DNA of 64,000 nucleotides from Streptomyces sp. NBC_00102 (GTDB taxonomy: Bacteria > Actinomycetota > Actinomycetes > Streptomycetales > Streptomycetaceae). Where the stretch lies: contig NZ_JAPEMC010000001.1 in NCBI RefSeq assembly GCF_026343115.1, positions 5,683,001-5,747,000 of the forward strand. The letters run 5' to 3'. Below are positions 10,076 to 18,524 of this stretch, one piece after another. Positions within the stretch are counted from its first letter, which is position 1. Every line of letters begins with the position of its first letter. The translations under genes and the position numbers were made by a program. The notes beneath the pieces were generated by a model. The model saw only the letters and a program-made list of their open reading frames with translations. It did no database searches and had not been told where the DNA came from.

Positions 10076-10768
10076 ATGACCCGGGTGCTTGTGGTCGACG
10101 ACGAGCCGCAGATCGTACGCGCCCTCGTGATCAACCTGAAGGCGCGGAAGTACGAGGTCGACGCCGCGCCCGACGGGGCCACCGCCCTCCAGCTCGCCGC
10201 CGCCCGCCACCCCGACGTGGTGGTGCTCGACCTCGGCCTGCCCGACATGGACGGCGTCGAGGTCATCAGGGGACTGCGCGGCTGGACCCGGGTACCGATC
10301 CTGGTCCTCTCCGCCCGGCACACCTCCGACGAGAAGGTGGAGGCGCTCGACGCGGGCGCCGACGACTACGTCACCAAGCCCTTCGGCATGGACGAGCTGC
10401 TGGCCCGGCTCCGGGCCTCGGTCCGCCGGGCCGAGCCGGTCGGCCAGGACGGCGCCGACGACGTGGTGATCGTCGAGACCGAGGGCTTCACCGTCGACCT
10501 GGCGGCCAAGAAGGTCCACCGCGACGGCCGTGACGTCCGCCTCACCCCGACCGAGTGGCACCTGCTGGAGGTCCTCGTCCGCAACAGCGGCCGGCTGGTC
10601 AGCCAGAAGCAGCTCCTCCAGGAGGTCTGGGGCCCCTCCTACGGCACCGAGACCAACTACCTGCGCGTCTACATGGCCCAGCTCCGCCGCAAGCTGGAGG
10701 CGGACCCCTCGCACCCCCGGCACTTCGTCACCGAGCCGGGAATGGGCTACCGCTTCGAGCGCGGCTGA
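10076..10768 (+). CDS. kdpE: KdpE response regulator
   Basis: OmpR-family response regulator, 230 aa, partner of KdpD. Receiver domain residues 1-115: acidic pocket VVDDEPQ, phospho-acceptor Asp in VVVLDLGLPDMDG (D about 52), conserved Lys in DDYVTKPFG. The winged-helix DNA-binding domain is at about 130-228 (LTPTEWHLLEVLVRN, ETNYLRVYMAQLRRKLE, VTEPGMGYRFE). The start at ATG 10076 follows AAAGGCAGGA. It lies 117 nt after kdpD and presumably activates the kdp promoter. Confidence 0.95.
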   Translation: MTRVLVVDDEPQIVRALVINLKARKYEVDAAPDGATALQLAAARHPDVVVLDLGLPDMDGVEVIRGLRGWTRVPILVLSARHTSDEKVEALDAGADDYVTKPFGMDELLARLRASVRRAEPVGQDGADDVVIVETEGFTVDLAAKKVHRDGRDVRLTPTEWHLLEVLVRNSGRLVSQKQLLQEVWGPSYGTETNYLRVYMAQLRRKLEADPSHPRHFVTEPGMGYRFERG

Positions 10769-10771
10769 CCC

Positions 10772-10792
10772 GGCGCGGGCCCGTCCCGCGCC
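10772..10792 (+). terminator. Hairpin after kdpE
   Basis: 8-bp GC stem (10772-10779 with 10785-10792) four bases after the kdpE stop, without a clear T run. It is a plausible actinobacterial terminator. Confidence 0.5.
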
Positions 10793-10877
10793 CCTGCCCG
10801 CGGGGCATGGTCATGCACTCTTCCGAGTGACTTTTCCGGAGCCCGCGACCGGCTCGCGGGACCGGTACTCTTCGGGT

Positions 10878-11294
10878 ATGAGTGCTGTTCCTCGATTCGA
10901 TAAAGCCGGCAAGGCGGAGCGGTCCACCGGACGCTTCCGCCGCATGCTCGACCGGCTGTCCAGCTCCCAGGAGGACCTGGAGTCCGAGGAGCTCAGGGAA
11001 GACGCGCACGCCTCGGGGTGCACCCGCATCTCCGAATGCTCGGACCGCCAGATCGTCAAGGTGGCTGGTACGTTGCGGACCGTCACCCTGCGACCGCGTG
11101 CCGGAGTGCCCGCCCTGGAAGCGGAGCTCTTCGACGGCACCGCGCCGCTGGACGTGGTCTGGCTCGGCCGCCGCTCCATCGTCGGCATCGAGCCCGGCCG
11201 CAGGCTCATCGTCTCGGGCCGCGTCGCCATGAGCCACGGGCGCCGGGTGCTGTTCAACCCCACATACGAATTGCGACCGCTGGGCAAGGAGTAG
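10878..11294 (+). CDS. OB-fold nucleic-acid-binding-type protein
   Basis: 138-aa protein with a disordered charged N-terminus (about 1-45) and a single OB-fold domain (ISECSDRQIVKVAGTLRTV... FDGTAPLDVVWLGRR... GRRLIVSGRVAMSHGRRVLFNPTYEL). Proteins of this family sit beside dut/DUF3710 and TrkA genes in actinomycetes; the molecular role is unknown. The start at ATG 10878 is preceded at 6 nt by TACTCT (10866-10871), so the transcript is probably leaderless. The DUF3159 gene follows after 3 nt. Confidence 0.8.
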   Translation: MSAVPRFDKAGKAERSTGRFRRMLDRLSSSQEDLESEELREDAHASGCTRISECSDRQIVKVAGTLRTVTLRPRAGVPALEAELFDGTAPLDVVWLGRRSIVGIEPGRRLIVSGRVAMSHGRRVLFNPTYELRPLGKE

Positions 11295-11297
11295 CCG

Positions 11298-12113
11298 GTG
11301 ACGTCCGACGACAAGCCGCCGACGCACGACGGGGACCGTACCCCGGACACGGATCAGCAGGACGCGACGAACAGGGCGGTCACCGAGGCCGCCCTCTTCG
11401 AGGCGTTCGGCGGGGTCCGGGGGATGGTGGAGACCGTCCTGCCCGGACTGCTCTTCGTCACCATCTTCACCGTCAACAAGAACCTGCACGTCTCGGCCAT
11501 CGCCGCCCTGGCGGTCTCGCTGCTGCTGGTCGTCGTCCGGCTGGTCCGCAAGGACACCGTCAAGCACGCCTTCAGCGGCGTCTTCGGCGTGGCCTTCGGC
11601 GTGGTCTTCGCGATGATCACCGGCAACGCCAAGGACTTCTACCTCCCGGGCATGCTCTACACGCTCGGCCTGGCGCTGGCCTACCTGATCACCACCCTGG
11701 CGGGGGTCCCGCTGATCGGGCTGATCCTCGGCCCGGTCTTCAAGGAGAACCTCTCCTGGCGCACCAGGAACCCCGGCCGCAAGCGCGCCTACGCCAAGGC
11801 GAGCTACGCCTGGGGCCTCATCCTGCTCGCCAAGTGCGCGATCCTCTTCCCGCTCTACTGGTGGGCCGACACGGCGCAGCTCGGCTGGGTGCTCGTCGGA
11901 CTGAAGATCCCGCCGTTCCTGCTCGCCGTCTACTTCACCTGGGTCTTCCTGGCCAAGGCACCGGCCCCGATCGACGTCTTCGCCGAGATGGAGGCCGCCG
12001 AACAGGCGGAGAAGGACCGCGAAGCGGAGCGGGCGGCGGAGCGGGCCCGCGACGCGGAGGCCGAGAGCGCCCGCGACGCGGAGACCGCGGCGGCGCGCCG
12101 CTACGAGGCCTGA
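11298..12113 (+). CDS. DUF3159 membrane protein
   Basis: 271-aa integral membrane protein of the DUF3159 family, function unknown. The hydrophilic N-terminus (about 35 residues) is followed by an EAALFEAFGGVRGMVETVLPG signature and about six transmembrane helices. The tail after residue 230 is a highly charged Glu/Ala/Arg helix (EQAEKDREAERAAERARDAEAE). GTG start 11298 lies 3 nt after the OB-fold gene, so the two are cotranscribed. It is often near trk genes in streptomycetes, as here. Confidence 0.85.
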   Translation: MTSDDKPPTHDGDRTPDTDQQDATNRAVTEAALFEAFGGVRGMVETVLPGLLFVTIFTVNKNLHVSAIAALAVSLLLVVVRLVRKDTVKHAFSGVFGVAFGVVFAMITGNAKDFYLPGMLYTLGLALAYLITTLAGVPLIGLILGPVFKENLSWRTRNPGRKRAYAKASYAWGLILLAKCAILFPLYWWADTAQLGWVLVGLKIPPFLLAVYFTWVFLAKAPAPIDVFAEMEAAEQAEKDREAERAAERARDAEAESARDAETAAARRYEA

Positions 12114-12134
12114 CACACCCGGACCCACACCCCC

Positions 12135-12171
12135 CGACGGTGGCGGACACGTCCTGTGTCCGCCACCGTCG
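12135..12171. terminator. Bidirectional terminator between DUF3159 and PhyH-like genes
   Basis: Perfect 16-bp inverted repeat (12135-12150 with 12156-12171), 5-nt loop, lying between two convergent genes. Confidence 0.85.
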
Positions 12172-12186
12172 GCGTTCCGGAAGACC

Positions 12187-13038
12187 TCATGCCTCGCCCA
12201 TGACCAGACCCTCGATGGTGTGCTTCTGCGTCACGGGCACCAGCACGTCGACGACCGCGCAGTCGAGGTGGCGCCGGACCCGCTCGGGCAGGCTCTCCCA
12301 GTACGACCGGGTCGCGGCGGTGTCGTGCCGCTCGCCGTTCGTGGCCTCCGGACCGTCGACCCCGAGGACCAGCACGGGCCGGGGTTTCGCCGAATGGTTC
12401 CTGGTGCCCCGGTGCACGGTCAGCGCGCTGCGGGCGGAGATGTCCCCGCGCTTCGGGTACTTGCGTACGGCCCGTTCCTCGTAGCGCGGGTAGTGCGTCC
12501 GGGGCGGGAACATGCCGTGGCCGAACTCCGGGCCGTCGTCCCACTGGGTGCCCGGCGCGATCTCGAAGGGGCCCATGTCCTCCTCCGTGTCGACGGCCGT
12601 CACGTTGAAGGCGAGCGAGGTCAGCCGCCGTTCGGCGCGGGTCTCCTCCGGCATCGGGAAGTCCCGGTGCCACGGCTGGTCGACCGCGCCTTCGAGCGGT
12701 ACGTCGAAGCCCAGCTCCACGATCCGGTAGTCGGGGCCGAGTACCGCCTCGCAGACGGACCGCACCCACGGATGATCGACCAGCTCGACGAATCCGCGCA
12801 GCTGCTCGGGGTGGATCTCCACGTAGTAGCGGTGCGGACCGCGTCCGACCGCGCCGCCGGTCCGCCCGAGGGCCTCCTGGAAAGCCACCTCGACGTCCTC
12901 GCGGAGCCGGTCCGTCCATTCCGGGGTGAACGCTCCCTTCCGCGCGGTGATGCCGTCCGCGTACAGGGCCTCCACGTCGGTGGTCACGTCGACGTCGAGT
13001 CCGGCCATCGCGGTGCGGGGGTGGGCATGCCGGCTCAC
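12187..13038 (-). CDS. PhyH-like Fe(II)/2-oxoglutarate dioxygenase
   Basis: Phytanoyl-CoA dioxygenase-like non-haem iron enzyme, 283 aa. A WHRDFPMPEE segment supplies the His-x-Asp iron ligands (about residues 140-150), and the distal HRGTRNHSAKPRPVLVLG supplies the second His and the 2-oxoglutarate-binding Arg. The GTG at 13038 is chosen because a strong GGAGG lies 6 nt upstream; an upstream TTG (13050) is in frame but sits within the SD region. It diverges from a LacI regulator gene, which probably controls it. The substrate is unknown. Confidence 0.8.
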   Translation of the reverse strand: MSRHAHPRTAMAGLDVDVTTDVEALYADGITARKGAFTPEWTDRLREDVEVAFQEALGRTGGAVGRGPHRYYVEIHPEQLRGFVELVDHPWVRSVCEAVLGPDYRIVELGFDVPLEGAVDQPWHRDFPMPEETRAERRLTSLAFNVTAVDTEEDMGPFEIAPGTQWDDGPEFGHGMFPPRTHYPRYEERAVRKYPKRGDISARSALTVHRGTRNHSAKPRPVLVLGVDGPEATNGERHDTAATRSYWESLPERVRRHLDCAVVDVLVPVTQKHTIEGLVMGEA

Positions 13039-13086
13039 AGGTGCCTCCAAAGGGTGGGACGGGGCGATTGCCGAGCAGTTTTACAT

Positions 13087-13100
13087 CGTTGATTGCAACG
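13087..13100. promoter_or_regulatory. Putative LacI-family operator
   Basis: The inverted repeat CGTTGATTGCAACG lies between the divergent PhyH-like and LacI-type genes (GTTG/CAAC arms). LacI regulators usually bind such short palindromes in their own promoter regions. This is inference from position. Confidence 0.35.
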
Positions 13101-13138
13101 TGGCAACACCTCGCGCGGGCGTGTGCCACGATGTGGGG

Positions 13139-14191
13139 GTGAGCAGCAGCCTGAAGGACGTGGCCCTCCGCGCCGGGGTCTCCCCGCGCACGGTGTCGAA
13201 CGTGGTCAACGGTTCCGCGCCGGTCGCGGAGCAGACCCGCCTGCGGGTGCAGGAGGCGATCGACGAGCTGGGGTACCGGCCCAACCTCGCCGCCCGCAGC
13301 CTGCGGGCCGGGCGTACGGGCATCATCGGCCTCGCCATCCCGGAGCTGCACTCGCCCTACTTCGCCGAACTCGCCGGACTGCTGGTGGACGAGGCGCGGC
13401 GGCGCTCATGGACCGTGATCATCGACCAGACTTCGGGTGACCCCGACGCGGAGAGGCGTCTGCTGACGGGGGACGGGGGCCGGGTCATGGACGGGCTCGT
13501 GATCAGCCCCTGGGCGCTGGAGGCCCAAGACCTGACGGCCACCGCCGGCACGCTGCCGGTCGTCCTCCTCGGCGAGCGGAGCCCCGGCGGCCTGGCCGAC
13601 CGGGTGGCGGTCGACAACGTCGCCGCGGCGGACGAGGCCACCACCCATCTGCTGGAACGCGGCCGACGTCGCGTCGCCGCCATCGGCCTCCAGCCGCACC
13701 TGGAGAACGGCACCGCGCAACAGCGCGCAGCGGGCTACCGCCGGGCCCTGCGGCGCGCCGGCATCGAGCCGCGCGCCGCGTGGGAGCGCCCCGTGACCGC
13801 GCTGCACCGGAGCGACGGCGCCCGCGCCATGGCGGAGCTGCTCGACGGCGGGGGGAGTGTGATCGGTGACGGCGGCGCCGTTCCGGACGCGGTGTTCGCC
13901 TTCAGTGACGAACTGGCCCTCGGCGCCCTGCATACGGCGCACGCGCGCGGGGTGCGGGTACCGGAGGACCTGGCGATCGTCGGTTTCGACGACATCGAGG
14001 ACGGCCGGTTCAGTCACCCGGGCATCACCACCGTCTCGCCCGACAAGCAGCAGATCGCCGCACGGGCCCTGCAGTGCCTCGCCGACCGCGTCTACAGCCC
14101 CCGCAACACGCTGCCCGCCCACGACCTGACCGTCCCGCACCGCCTGATCGTCCGCGGGAGCACCGGAGGCCCGGGGGACGGCGGACGCTGA
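13139..14191 (+). CDS. LacI-family transcriptional regulator
   Basis: 350 aa. The N-terminal LacI helix-turn-helix reads LKDVALRAGVSPRTVSNVVNG, followed by the hinge region (VQEAIDELGYRPNLAARSLR), then a periplasmic-binding-protein-like sugar-binding domain (GIIGLAIPELHSPYFAELAG... VDNVAAADEATTHLLERGRRRVAAIG... FAFSDELALGALHTAHARGVRVPEDLAIVGFDDIEDG) ending LIVRGST. GTG 13139 is chosen; GTG 13133 adds two residues. The gene diverges from the PhyH-like oxygenase, its most likely target. The effector is unknown. Confidence 0.9.
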   Translation: MSSSLKDVALRAGVSPRTVSNVVNGSAPVAEQTRLRVQEAIDELGYRPNLAARSLRAGRTGIIGLAIPELHSPYFAELAGLLVDEARRRSWTVIIDQTSGDPDAERRLLTGDGGRVMDGLVISPWALEAQDLTATAGTLPVVLLGERSPGGLADRVAVDNVAAADEATTHLLERGRRRVAAIGLQPHLENGTAQQRAAGYRRALRRAGIEPRAAWERPVTALHRSDGARAMAELLDGGGSVIGDGGAVPDAVFAFSDELALGALHTAHARGVRVPEDLAIVGFDDIEDGRFSHPGITTVSPDKQQIAARALQCLADRVYSPRNTLPAHDLTVPHRLIVRGSTGGPGDGGR

Positions 14192-14282
14192 GGGGCGGAC
14201 GCGGGCTTCGGGGGGCGGGCGCACGCCGAGGGGCGGACGCGGGCCTCGGGGGGCGGGCGCACGCCGAGGGGCGGACGCGGGA
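14190..14282. repeat. 38-bp tandem repeat, about 2.4 copies
   Basis: A 38-bp unit starting GAGGGGCGGACGCGGG recurs at 14190-14227, 14228-14265 and partially from 14266. It lies directly after the LacI stop and is non-coding. Confidence 0.85.
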
Positions 14283-14320
14283 CCTCACGGAAGGGGCCGC
14301 GATCACCGGGCCCGTACGAA

Positions 14321-14363
14321 AAGGGGCCGGGACCGAGTGCGTACCACTCGGTCCCGGCCCCTT
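14321..14363. terminator. Bidirectional terminator between LacI and TrkA genes
   Basis: Perfect 19-bp inverted repeat (14321-14339 with 14345-14363), 5-nt loop, flanked by A and T runs, between convergent genes. Confidence 0.85.
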
Positions 14364-14388
14364 CACCGGTCTCGCCCGGCCGGAACCC

Positions 14389-15069
14389 TCAGTCCTCCGC
14401 CGGTGCCTCGCGGCGGACCGACAGCAGGTCTTCCAGCTGCTCCTCGCGGGCCTGTGCGGCCACGAACAGCAGCTCGTCGCCGGCCTCCAGGGTCTCCTCG
14501 GGGCTCGGGGTGAGCACCCGCGTACCGCGGATGATGGTGACCAGCGAGGTGTCCTCGGGCCACTCCACCTCGCCCACCTGAGTACCGGCCACGGCCGACT
14601 CCGGGGGCAGGGTCAGCTCGACCAGGTTGGCGTCGCCGTGGCTGAAGCGCAGCAGCCGGACCAGGTCGCCGACGCTCACCGCCTCCTCGACGAGTGCCGA
14701 CATCAGGCGCGGCGTGGAGACCGCGACGTCGACGCCCCAGGACTCGTTGAAGAGCCACTCGTTCTTCGGGTTGTTGACGCGGGCCACGACCCGCGGCACC
14801 CCGTACTCGGTCTTCGCGAGCAGCGAGACGACCAGGTTGACCTTGTCGTCACCGGTCGCCGCGATCACGACGTTGCAGCGCTGGAGCGCCGCCTCGTCCA
14901 GCGAGGTGATCTCGCAGGCGTCCGCGAGGAGCCACTCGGCCATCGGGACCCGCTCCACCGAGATGGCGGTGGGGGCCTTGTCGACGAGCAGTACCTCGTG
15001 CCCGTTCTCCAGCAGCTCGGCCGCGATGGAACGGCCCACCGCGCCGGCGCCGGCAATCGCCACGCGCAT
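14389..15069 (-). CDS. TrkA-type K+ uptake regulatory subunit (second of pair)
   Basis: 226-aa RCK protein. The N-terminal Rossmann domain has the dinucleotide motif VAIAGAGAVGRSIAAELLENGHEV, then DDKVNLVVSLLAKTEYGVPRVVARVNNPKN. The C-terminal TrkA_C domain (about 140-215) contains VVELTLPPESAVAG-like and GDELLFVA. It gates potassium channels or transporters in response to NAD(H) or other nucleotides. It overlaps the stop of the upstream trkA-like gene by one base. The paired arrangement matches the ceoB/ceoC pair of mycobacteria. Confidence 0.9.
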   Translation of the reverse strand: MRVAIAGAGAVGRSIAAELLENGHEVLLVDKAPTAISVERVPMAEWLLADACEITSLDEAALQRCNVVIAATGDDKVNLVVSLLAKTEYGVPRVVARVNNPKNEWLFNESWGVDVAVSTPRLMSALVEEAVSVGDLVRLLRFSHGDANLVELTLPPESAVAGTQVGEVEWPEDTSLVTIIRGTRVLTPSPEETLEAGDELLFVAAQAREEQLEDLLSVRREAPAED

Positions 15070-15737
15070 CAGTGACCGCCTTCCTCGGGGCCCTCGGCGA
15101 AGGCCGCCTCGACCTTCGCGACCTCGTCCGTACGCATCATCACGTGGACCAGGTCACCCTCCTGCAGCACCGTCTGGGACGAGGGCAGGATCGCTTCGCC
15201 CAGTCGGGTGAGGAAAGCCACACGCACCCCCGTCTCCTCCTGGAGCGTGCTGATCTTGTGACCGATCCACGCGGGGGTGGTGTGCACCTCGGCGAGCTGC
15301 ACACCACCGCTCGGATCGCGCCACAGCGGCTCGGCGCCCGACGGCAGCAGTCGCCGCAGCATCTGGTCCGCCGTCCAGCGGACCGTGGCCACGGTGGGGA
15401 TGCCGAGGCGCTGGTAGACCTCCGCGCGGCGGGGGTCGTAGATGCGGGCCGCGACGTTCTCGATGCTGAACATCTCGCGGGCCACCCGGGCGGCGATGAT
15501 GTTCGAGTTGTCGCCGCTGCTGACGGCGGCGAAGGCACCGGCTTCCTCGATACCCGCCTCGCGGAGGGTGTCCTGGTCGAAGCCGACCCCGGTGACACGA
15601 CGGCCACCGAACCCGGAACCGAGGCGTCGGAACGCCGTGGGGTCCTGATCGATCACTGCGACCGTGTGCCCCTGCTGTTCCAAGGTCTGCGCGAGAGCGG
15701 CTCCGACTCGCCCGCAGCCCATGATGACGATATGCAC
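15069..15737 (-). CDS. TrkA-type K+ uptake regulatory subunit (first of pair)
   Basis: 222-aa RCK protein with N-terminal NAD-binding MHIVIMGCGRVGAALAQTLEQQGH, followed by DQDTLREAGIEEAGAFAAVSSGDNSN and NVAARIYDPRRAEVYQRLGI, and a C-terminal TrkA_C domain (about 135-215). It is first in the two-gene operon with the second TrkA protein and divergent from an APC/KimA-type permease, consistent with a potassium-uptake role. The C-terminal tail EGPEEGGH is not conserved. Confidence 0.9.
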   Translation of the reverse strand: MHIVIMGCGRVGAALAQTLEQQGHTVAVIDQDPTAFRRLGSGFGGRRVTGVGFDQDTLREAGIEEAGAFAAVSSGDNSNIIAARVAREMFSIENVAARIYDPRRAEVYQRLGIPTVATVRWTADQMLRRLLPSGAEPLWRDPSGGVQLAEVHTTPAWIGHKISTLQEETGVRVAFLTRLGEAILPSSQTVLQEGDLVHVMMRTDEVAKVEAAFAEGPEEGGH

Positions 15738-16227
15738 CCTGTGCCTACCTCGCAGTCCTGGTCGTCCGGCTGACCTGCGAAAACACTGTGCTCACAACTC
15801 TCTCTCGGCTTACCGGGCAAAGAAACGGGGCAACCACGTCCGTCGTTGCCCGGGGATGAGCTTAAGCGGCATCCCCGTGCCCGCCTCACCCGAGTGTGCG
15901 TTCGGCCGGGCGCCTCGGCAAAGGCGGGGCGCGCGCGTGTGCAAGACGAACGAAAGCGGCGGCAAAGACGGAGTAAAGAGAAGGGGACGGCGAGGGCCCA
16001 GCGGGCCCGGAGCGCCGTACGGGGCCGTACGGCCGCTGAGAAGCGGCTGATCCGGTGCACGGGCGTGACCGGAGGTGGTGGAACGGACGCTCCGGGTCAT
16101 ACAGGATCTGCGCAGCGCAAGGATTTCGTTAAGGTTTCTGCCAACTTTTCCGCTGATCGCAGGAGATTGGGGTGCCACGGGGTAGCGGGGGGCGACGGGC
16201 CTCCGGGCAACGCTTACGATCCTCTGC
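15738..16227. promoter_or_regulatory. 490-nt divergent control region with stem-loops and leaderless promoter
   Basis: No gene is supported here. Two adjacent stem-loops lie on the trkA side: GGGCAAC/GTTGCCC (15829-15835 with 15846-15852) and CGGGGATG/CATCCCCG (15852-15859 with 15871-15878, loop AGCTTAAGCGG). They would be in the 5' leader of the trkA transcript. On the other side TACGAT (16215-16220) sits 7 nt before the permease GTG, indicating a leaderless transcript. A c-di-AMP riboswitch was considered because all neighbours are potassium genes, but the consensus could not be matched by eye. Confidence 0.5.
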
Positions 16228-18276
16228 GTGTCCAAACTGACCGACGTGCCCAAGCGGATCCTGATCGGCAGGGCGCTGCGCAGCGACAAGCTGGGGGAAA
16301 CACTCCTCCCGAAGCGCATCGCCCTCCCCGTCTTCGCATCCGACCCGCTGTCCTCGGTGGCGTACGCCCCGGGAGAAGTTCTCCTGGTGCTCTCCATCGC
16401 GGGCGTGTCGGCGTACCACTTCAGCCCGTGGATCGCGGTCGCCGTCGTGGTCCTCATGTTCACGGTCGTCGCCTCGTACCGGCAGAACGTCCACGCCTAC
16501 CCGAGCGGCGGCGGCGACTACGAGGTCGCCACCACCAACCTCGGCCCCAAGGCCGGACTCACCGTCGCCAGCGCGCTGCTCGTCGACTACGTCCTCACCG
16601 TCGCCGTGTCGATCTCCTCCGGCGTGGAGAACCTCGGCTCCGCGATCCCGTTCGTGGTGGAGCACAAGACGCTCTGCGCGATCGCCGCGATCGTGCTGCT
16701 GACGCTGATGAACCTGCGCGGCGTGAAGGAGTCGGGGAAGCTCTTCGCCATCCCGACGTACCTGTTCGTCGTGGGCGTCTTCATCATGATCGCCTGGGGC
16801 GCCTTCCGCGGACTGGTCCTCGGCGACTCCATGCACGCGCCGACCGCCGACTTCACGATCAAGCCCGAACACGGGGGGCTGGCCGGATTCGCCCTCGTCT
16901 TCCTGCTGCTGCGCGCGTTCTCCTCCGGCTGTGCCGCGCTCACCGGTGTCGAGGCGATCAGCAACGGCGTCCCCGCCTTCCGCAAGCCGAAGAGCAAGAA
17001 CGCCGCGAACACCCTCGCGCTGATGGGCCTGCTGGCCGTCACCATGTTCTGCGGGATCATCGCGCTGGCCATGGTCACCGACGTGAAGATGGCCGAGAAC
17101 CCGGCGAAGGACCTGTTCCACGACGGCGCCTCGGTCGGCTCCGGCTTCGTCCAGGACCCGGTGATCTCCCAGGTGGCCGCCGCCGTCTTCGGAGACGGTT
17201 CGTTCCTGTTCGTCGTCCTCGCGGCGGCCACCGCGCTCGTACTCTTCCTCGCGGCGAACACCGCGTACAACGGCTTCCCGCTGCTCGGCTCGATCCTCGC
17301 CCAGGACCGCTACCTGCCGCGCCAGCTGCACACCCGCGGCGACCGCCTCGCCTTCTCCAACGGCATCGTGCTGCTGGCCGGCGCGGCCATCCTGCTCGTC
17401 TGGATCTACGGAGCGGACTCCACCCGCCTGATCCAGCTGTACATCGTCGGCGTCTTCGTCTCCTTCACCCTGAGCCAGACCGGCATGGTCCGGCACTGGA
17501 ACCGCCACCTGCGCACCGAGAAGGACCCGGCCACCCGCCGCCGCATGGTCCGCTCGCGCGCCATCAACACCTTCGGCGCGTTCTTCACCGGCCTGGTGCT
17601 GGTCGTCGTCCTCGCCACCAAGTTCACCCACGGCGCCTGGGTCGCCCTGCTCGGCATGGTGATCTTCTACGGAACGATGACCGCGATCCGCAAGCACTAC
17701 GACCGGGTCGCCCGCGAGATCGCCGCCGACGAGACTCCGTCCGACGAGACAGTGCGCCCCTCGCGCGTCCACGCCATCGTCCTCGTCTCCAAGCTCCATC
17801 GCCCCACCCTGCGCGCCCTCGCCTACGCCAAGCTGATCCGCACGGACCACCTGGAGGCGCTCTCCATCAGCGTCGACCCGCAGGAGACCAAGGCGCTGCG
17901 CGAGGACTGGGAGCGGCGCGGCATCAACGTCCCGCTCAAGATCCTCGACTCCCCGTACCGCGAGGTGACCCGCCCGGTCATCGAGTACGTCAAGGGGCTG
18001 CGCCGGGAGAGCCCGCGCGACGTGGTGAGCGTGTACATCCCCGAGTACGTCGTCGGGCACTGGTACGAGCACCTGCTCCACAACCAGAGCGCGCTCCGGC
18101 TGAAGGGGCGCCTGCTCTTCACTCCCGGCGTCATGGTCACCTCGGTGCCGTACCAGCTGGAGTCCTCCGAGGTCGCGAAGAAGCGGGCCCGCAGGCGCGC
18201 CGAGTGGACCGCCCCGGGCTCCGTCCGGCGCGGACCGGTCGAGCGCCGGCCCAAGGAGCCGGTGAAGAAGCCGTGA
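16228..18276 (+). CDS. APC-superfamily permease, KimA-like
   Basis: 682-aa membrane transporter. The cytoplasmic start (SKLTDVPKRILIGRALRSDKL) precedes about 12 helices, including the APC-type LPVFASDPLSSVAYAPGEVLL in helix 1 and AYPSGGGDYEVATTNLG in the first loop. A cytoplasmic C-terminal domain of about 170 residues follows (from about 510) and contains HRPTLRALAYAKLIRTDHLEAL. This architecture matches the KimA-type potassium importer group, and divergence from two TrkA-type genes fits that role, but amino-acid transport cannot be excluded. The GTG at 16228 follows a TACGAT -10 by 7 nt. Confidence 0.8.
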   Translation: MSKLTDVPKRILIGRALRSDKLGETLLPKRIALPVFASDPLSSVAYAPGEVLLVLSIAGVSAYHFSPWIAVAVVVLMFTVVASYRQNVHAYPSGGGDYEVATTNLGPKAGLTVASALLVDYVLTVAVSISSGVENLGSAIPFVVEHKTLCAIAAIVLLTLMNLRGVKESGKLFAIPTYLFVVGVFIMIAWGAFRGLVLGDSMHAPTADFTIKPEHGGLAGFALVFLLLRAFSSGCAALTGVEAISNGVPAFRKPKSKNAANTLALMGLLAVTMFCGIIALAMVTDVKMAENPAKDLFHDGASVGSGFVQDPVISQVAAAVFGDGSFLFVVLAAATALVLFLAANTAYNGFPLLGSILAQDRYLPRQLHTRGDRLAFSNGIVLLAGAAILLVWIYGADSTRLIQLYIVGVFVSFTLSQTGMVRHWNRHLRTEKDPATRRRMVRSRAINTFGAFFTGLVLVVVLATKFTHGAWVALLGMVIFYGTMTAIRKHYDRVAREIAADETPSDETVRPSRVHAIVLVSKLHRPTLRALAYAKLIRTDHLEALSISVDPQETKALREDWERRGINVPLKILDSPYREVTRPVIEYVKGLRRESPRDVVSVYIPEYVVGHWYEHLLHNQSALRLKGRLLFTPGVMVTSVPYQLESSEVAKKRARRRAEWTAPGSVRRGPVERRPKEPVKKP

Positions 18277-18524
18277 GCGGGGGATGAGCGGCGGAGGGGG
18301 CGGCGGAGGGGGCGGTCCGCTGACCGCTCCTCTCCCAGCCGGGCCCTCCGCGGCGTGGTGAACGGCCGGACGACTCCCACGTAGACTGGTGGGCTGTTGT
18401 CCGGCCGCGTGCGTAGGGGCCGGAACGTCGCCCGGCTTCCGCTGCGTCGCCCGGCTTCCGCTGCGGGGTACCGCCCGCGACTGCCGTACCTCTGTTCGTC
18501 CCCCGATTTTTGGAGCTCCCCCTC

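Noticed and set aside
14190..14282. CRISPR-like or integron repeat
   Set aside because: The 38-bp units are directly adjacent tandem copies without spacers and only about 2.4 copies exist.
15738..16227. c-di-AMP (ydaO) riboswitch
   Set aside because: The potassium context is right and hairpins exist, but the conserved ydaO sequence blocks could not be found by eye on either strand, so it is listed only as a structured control region.
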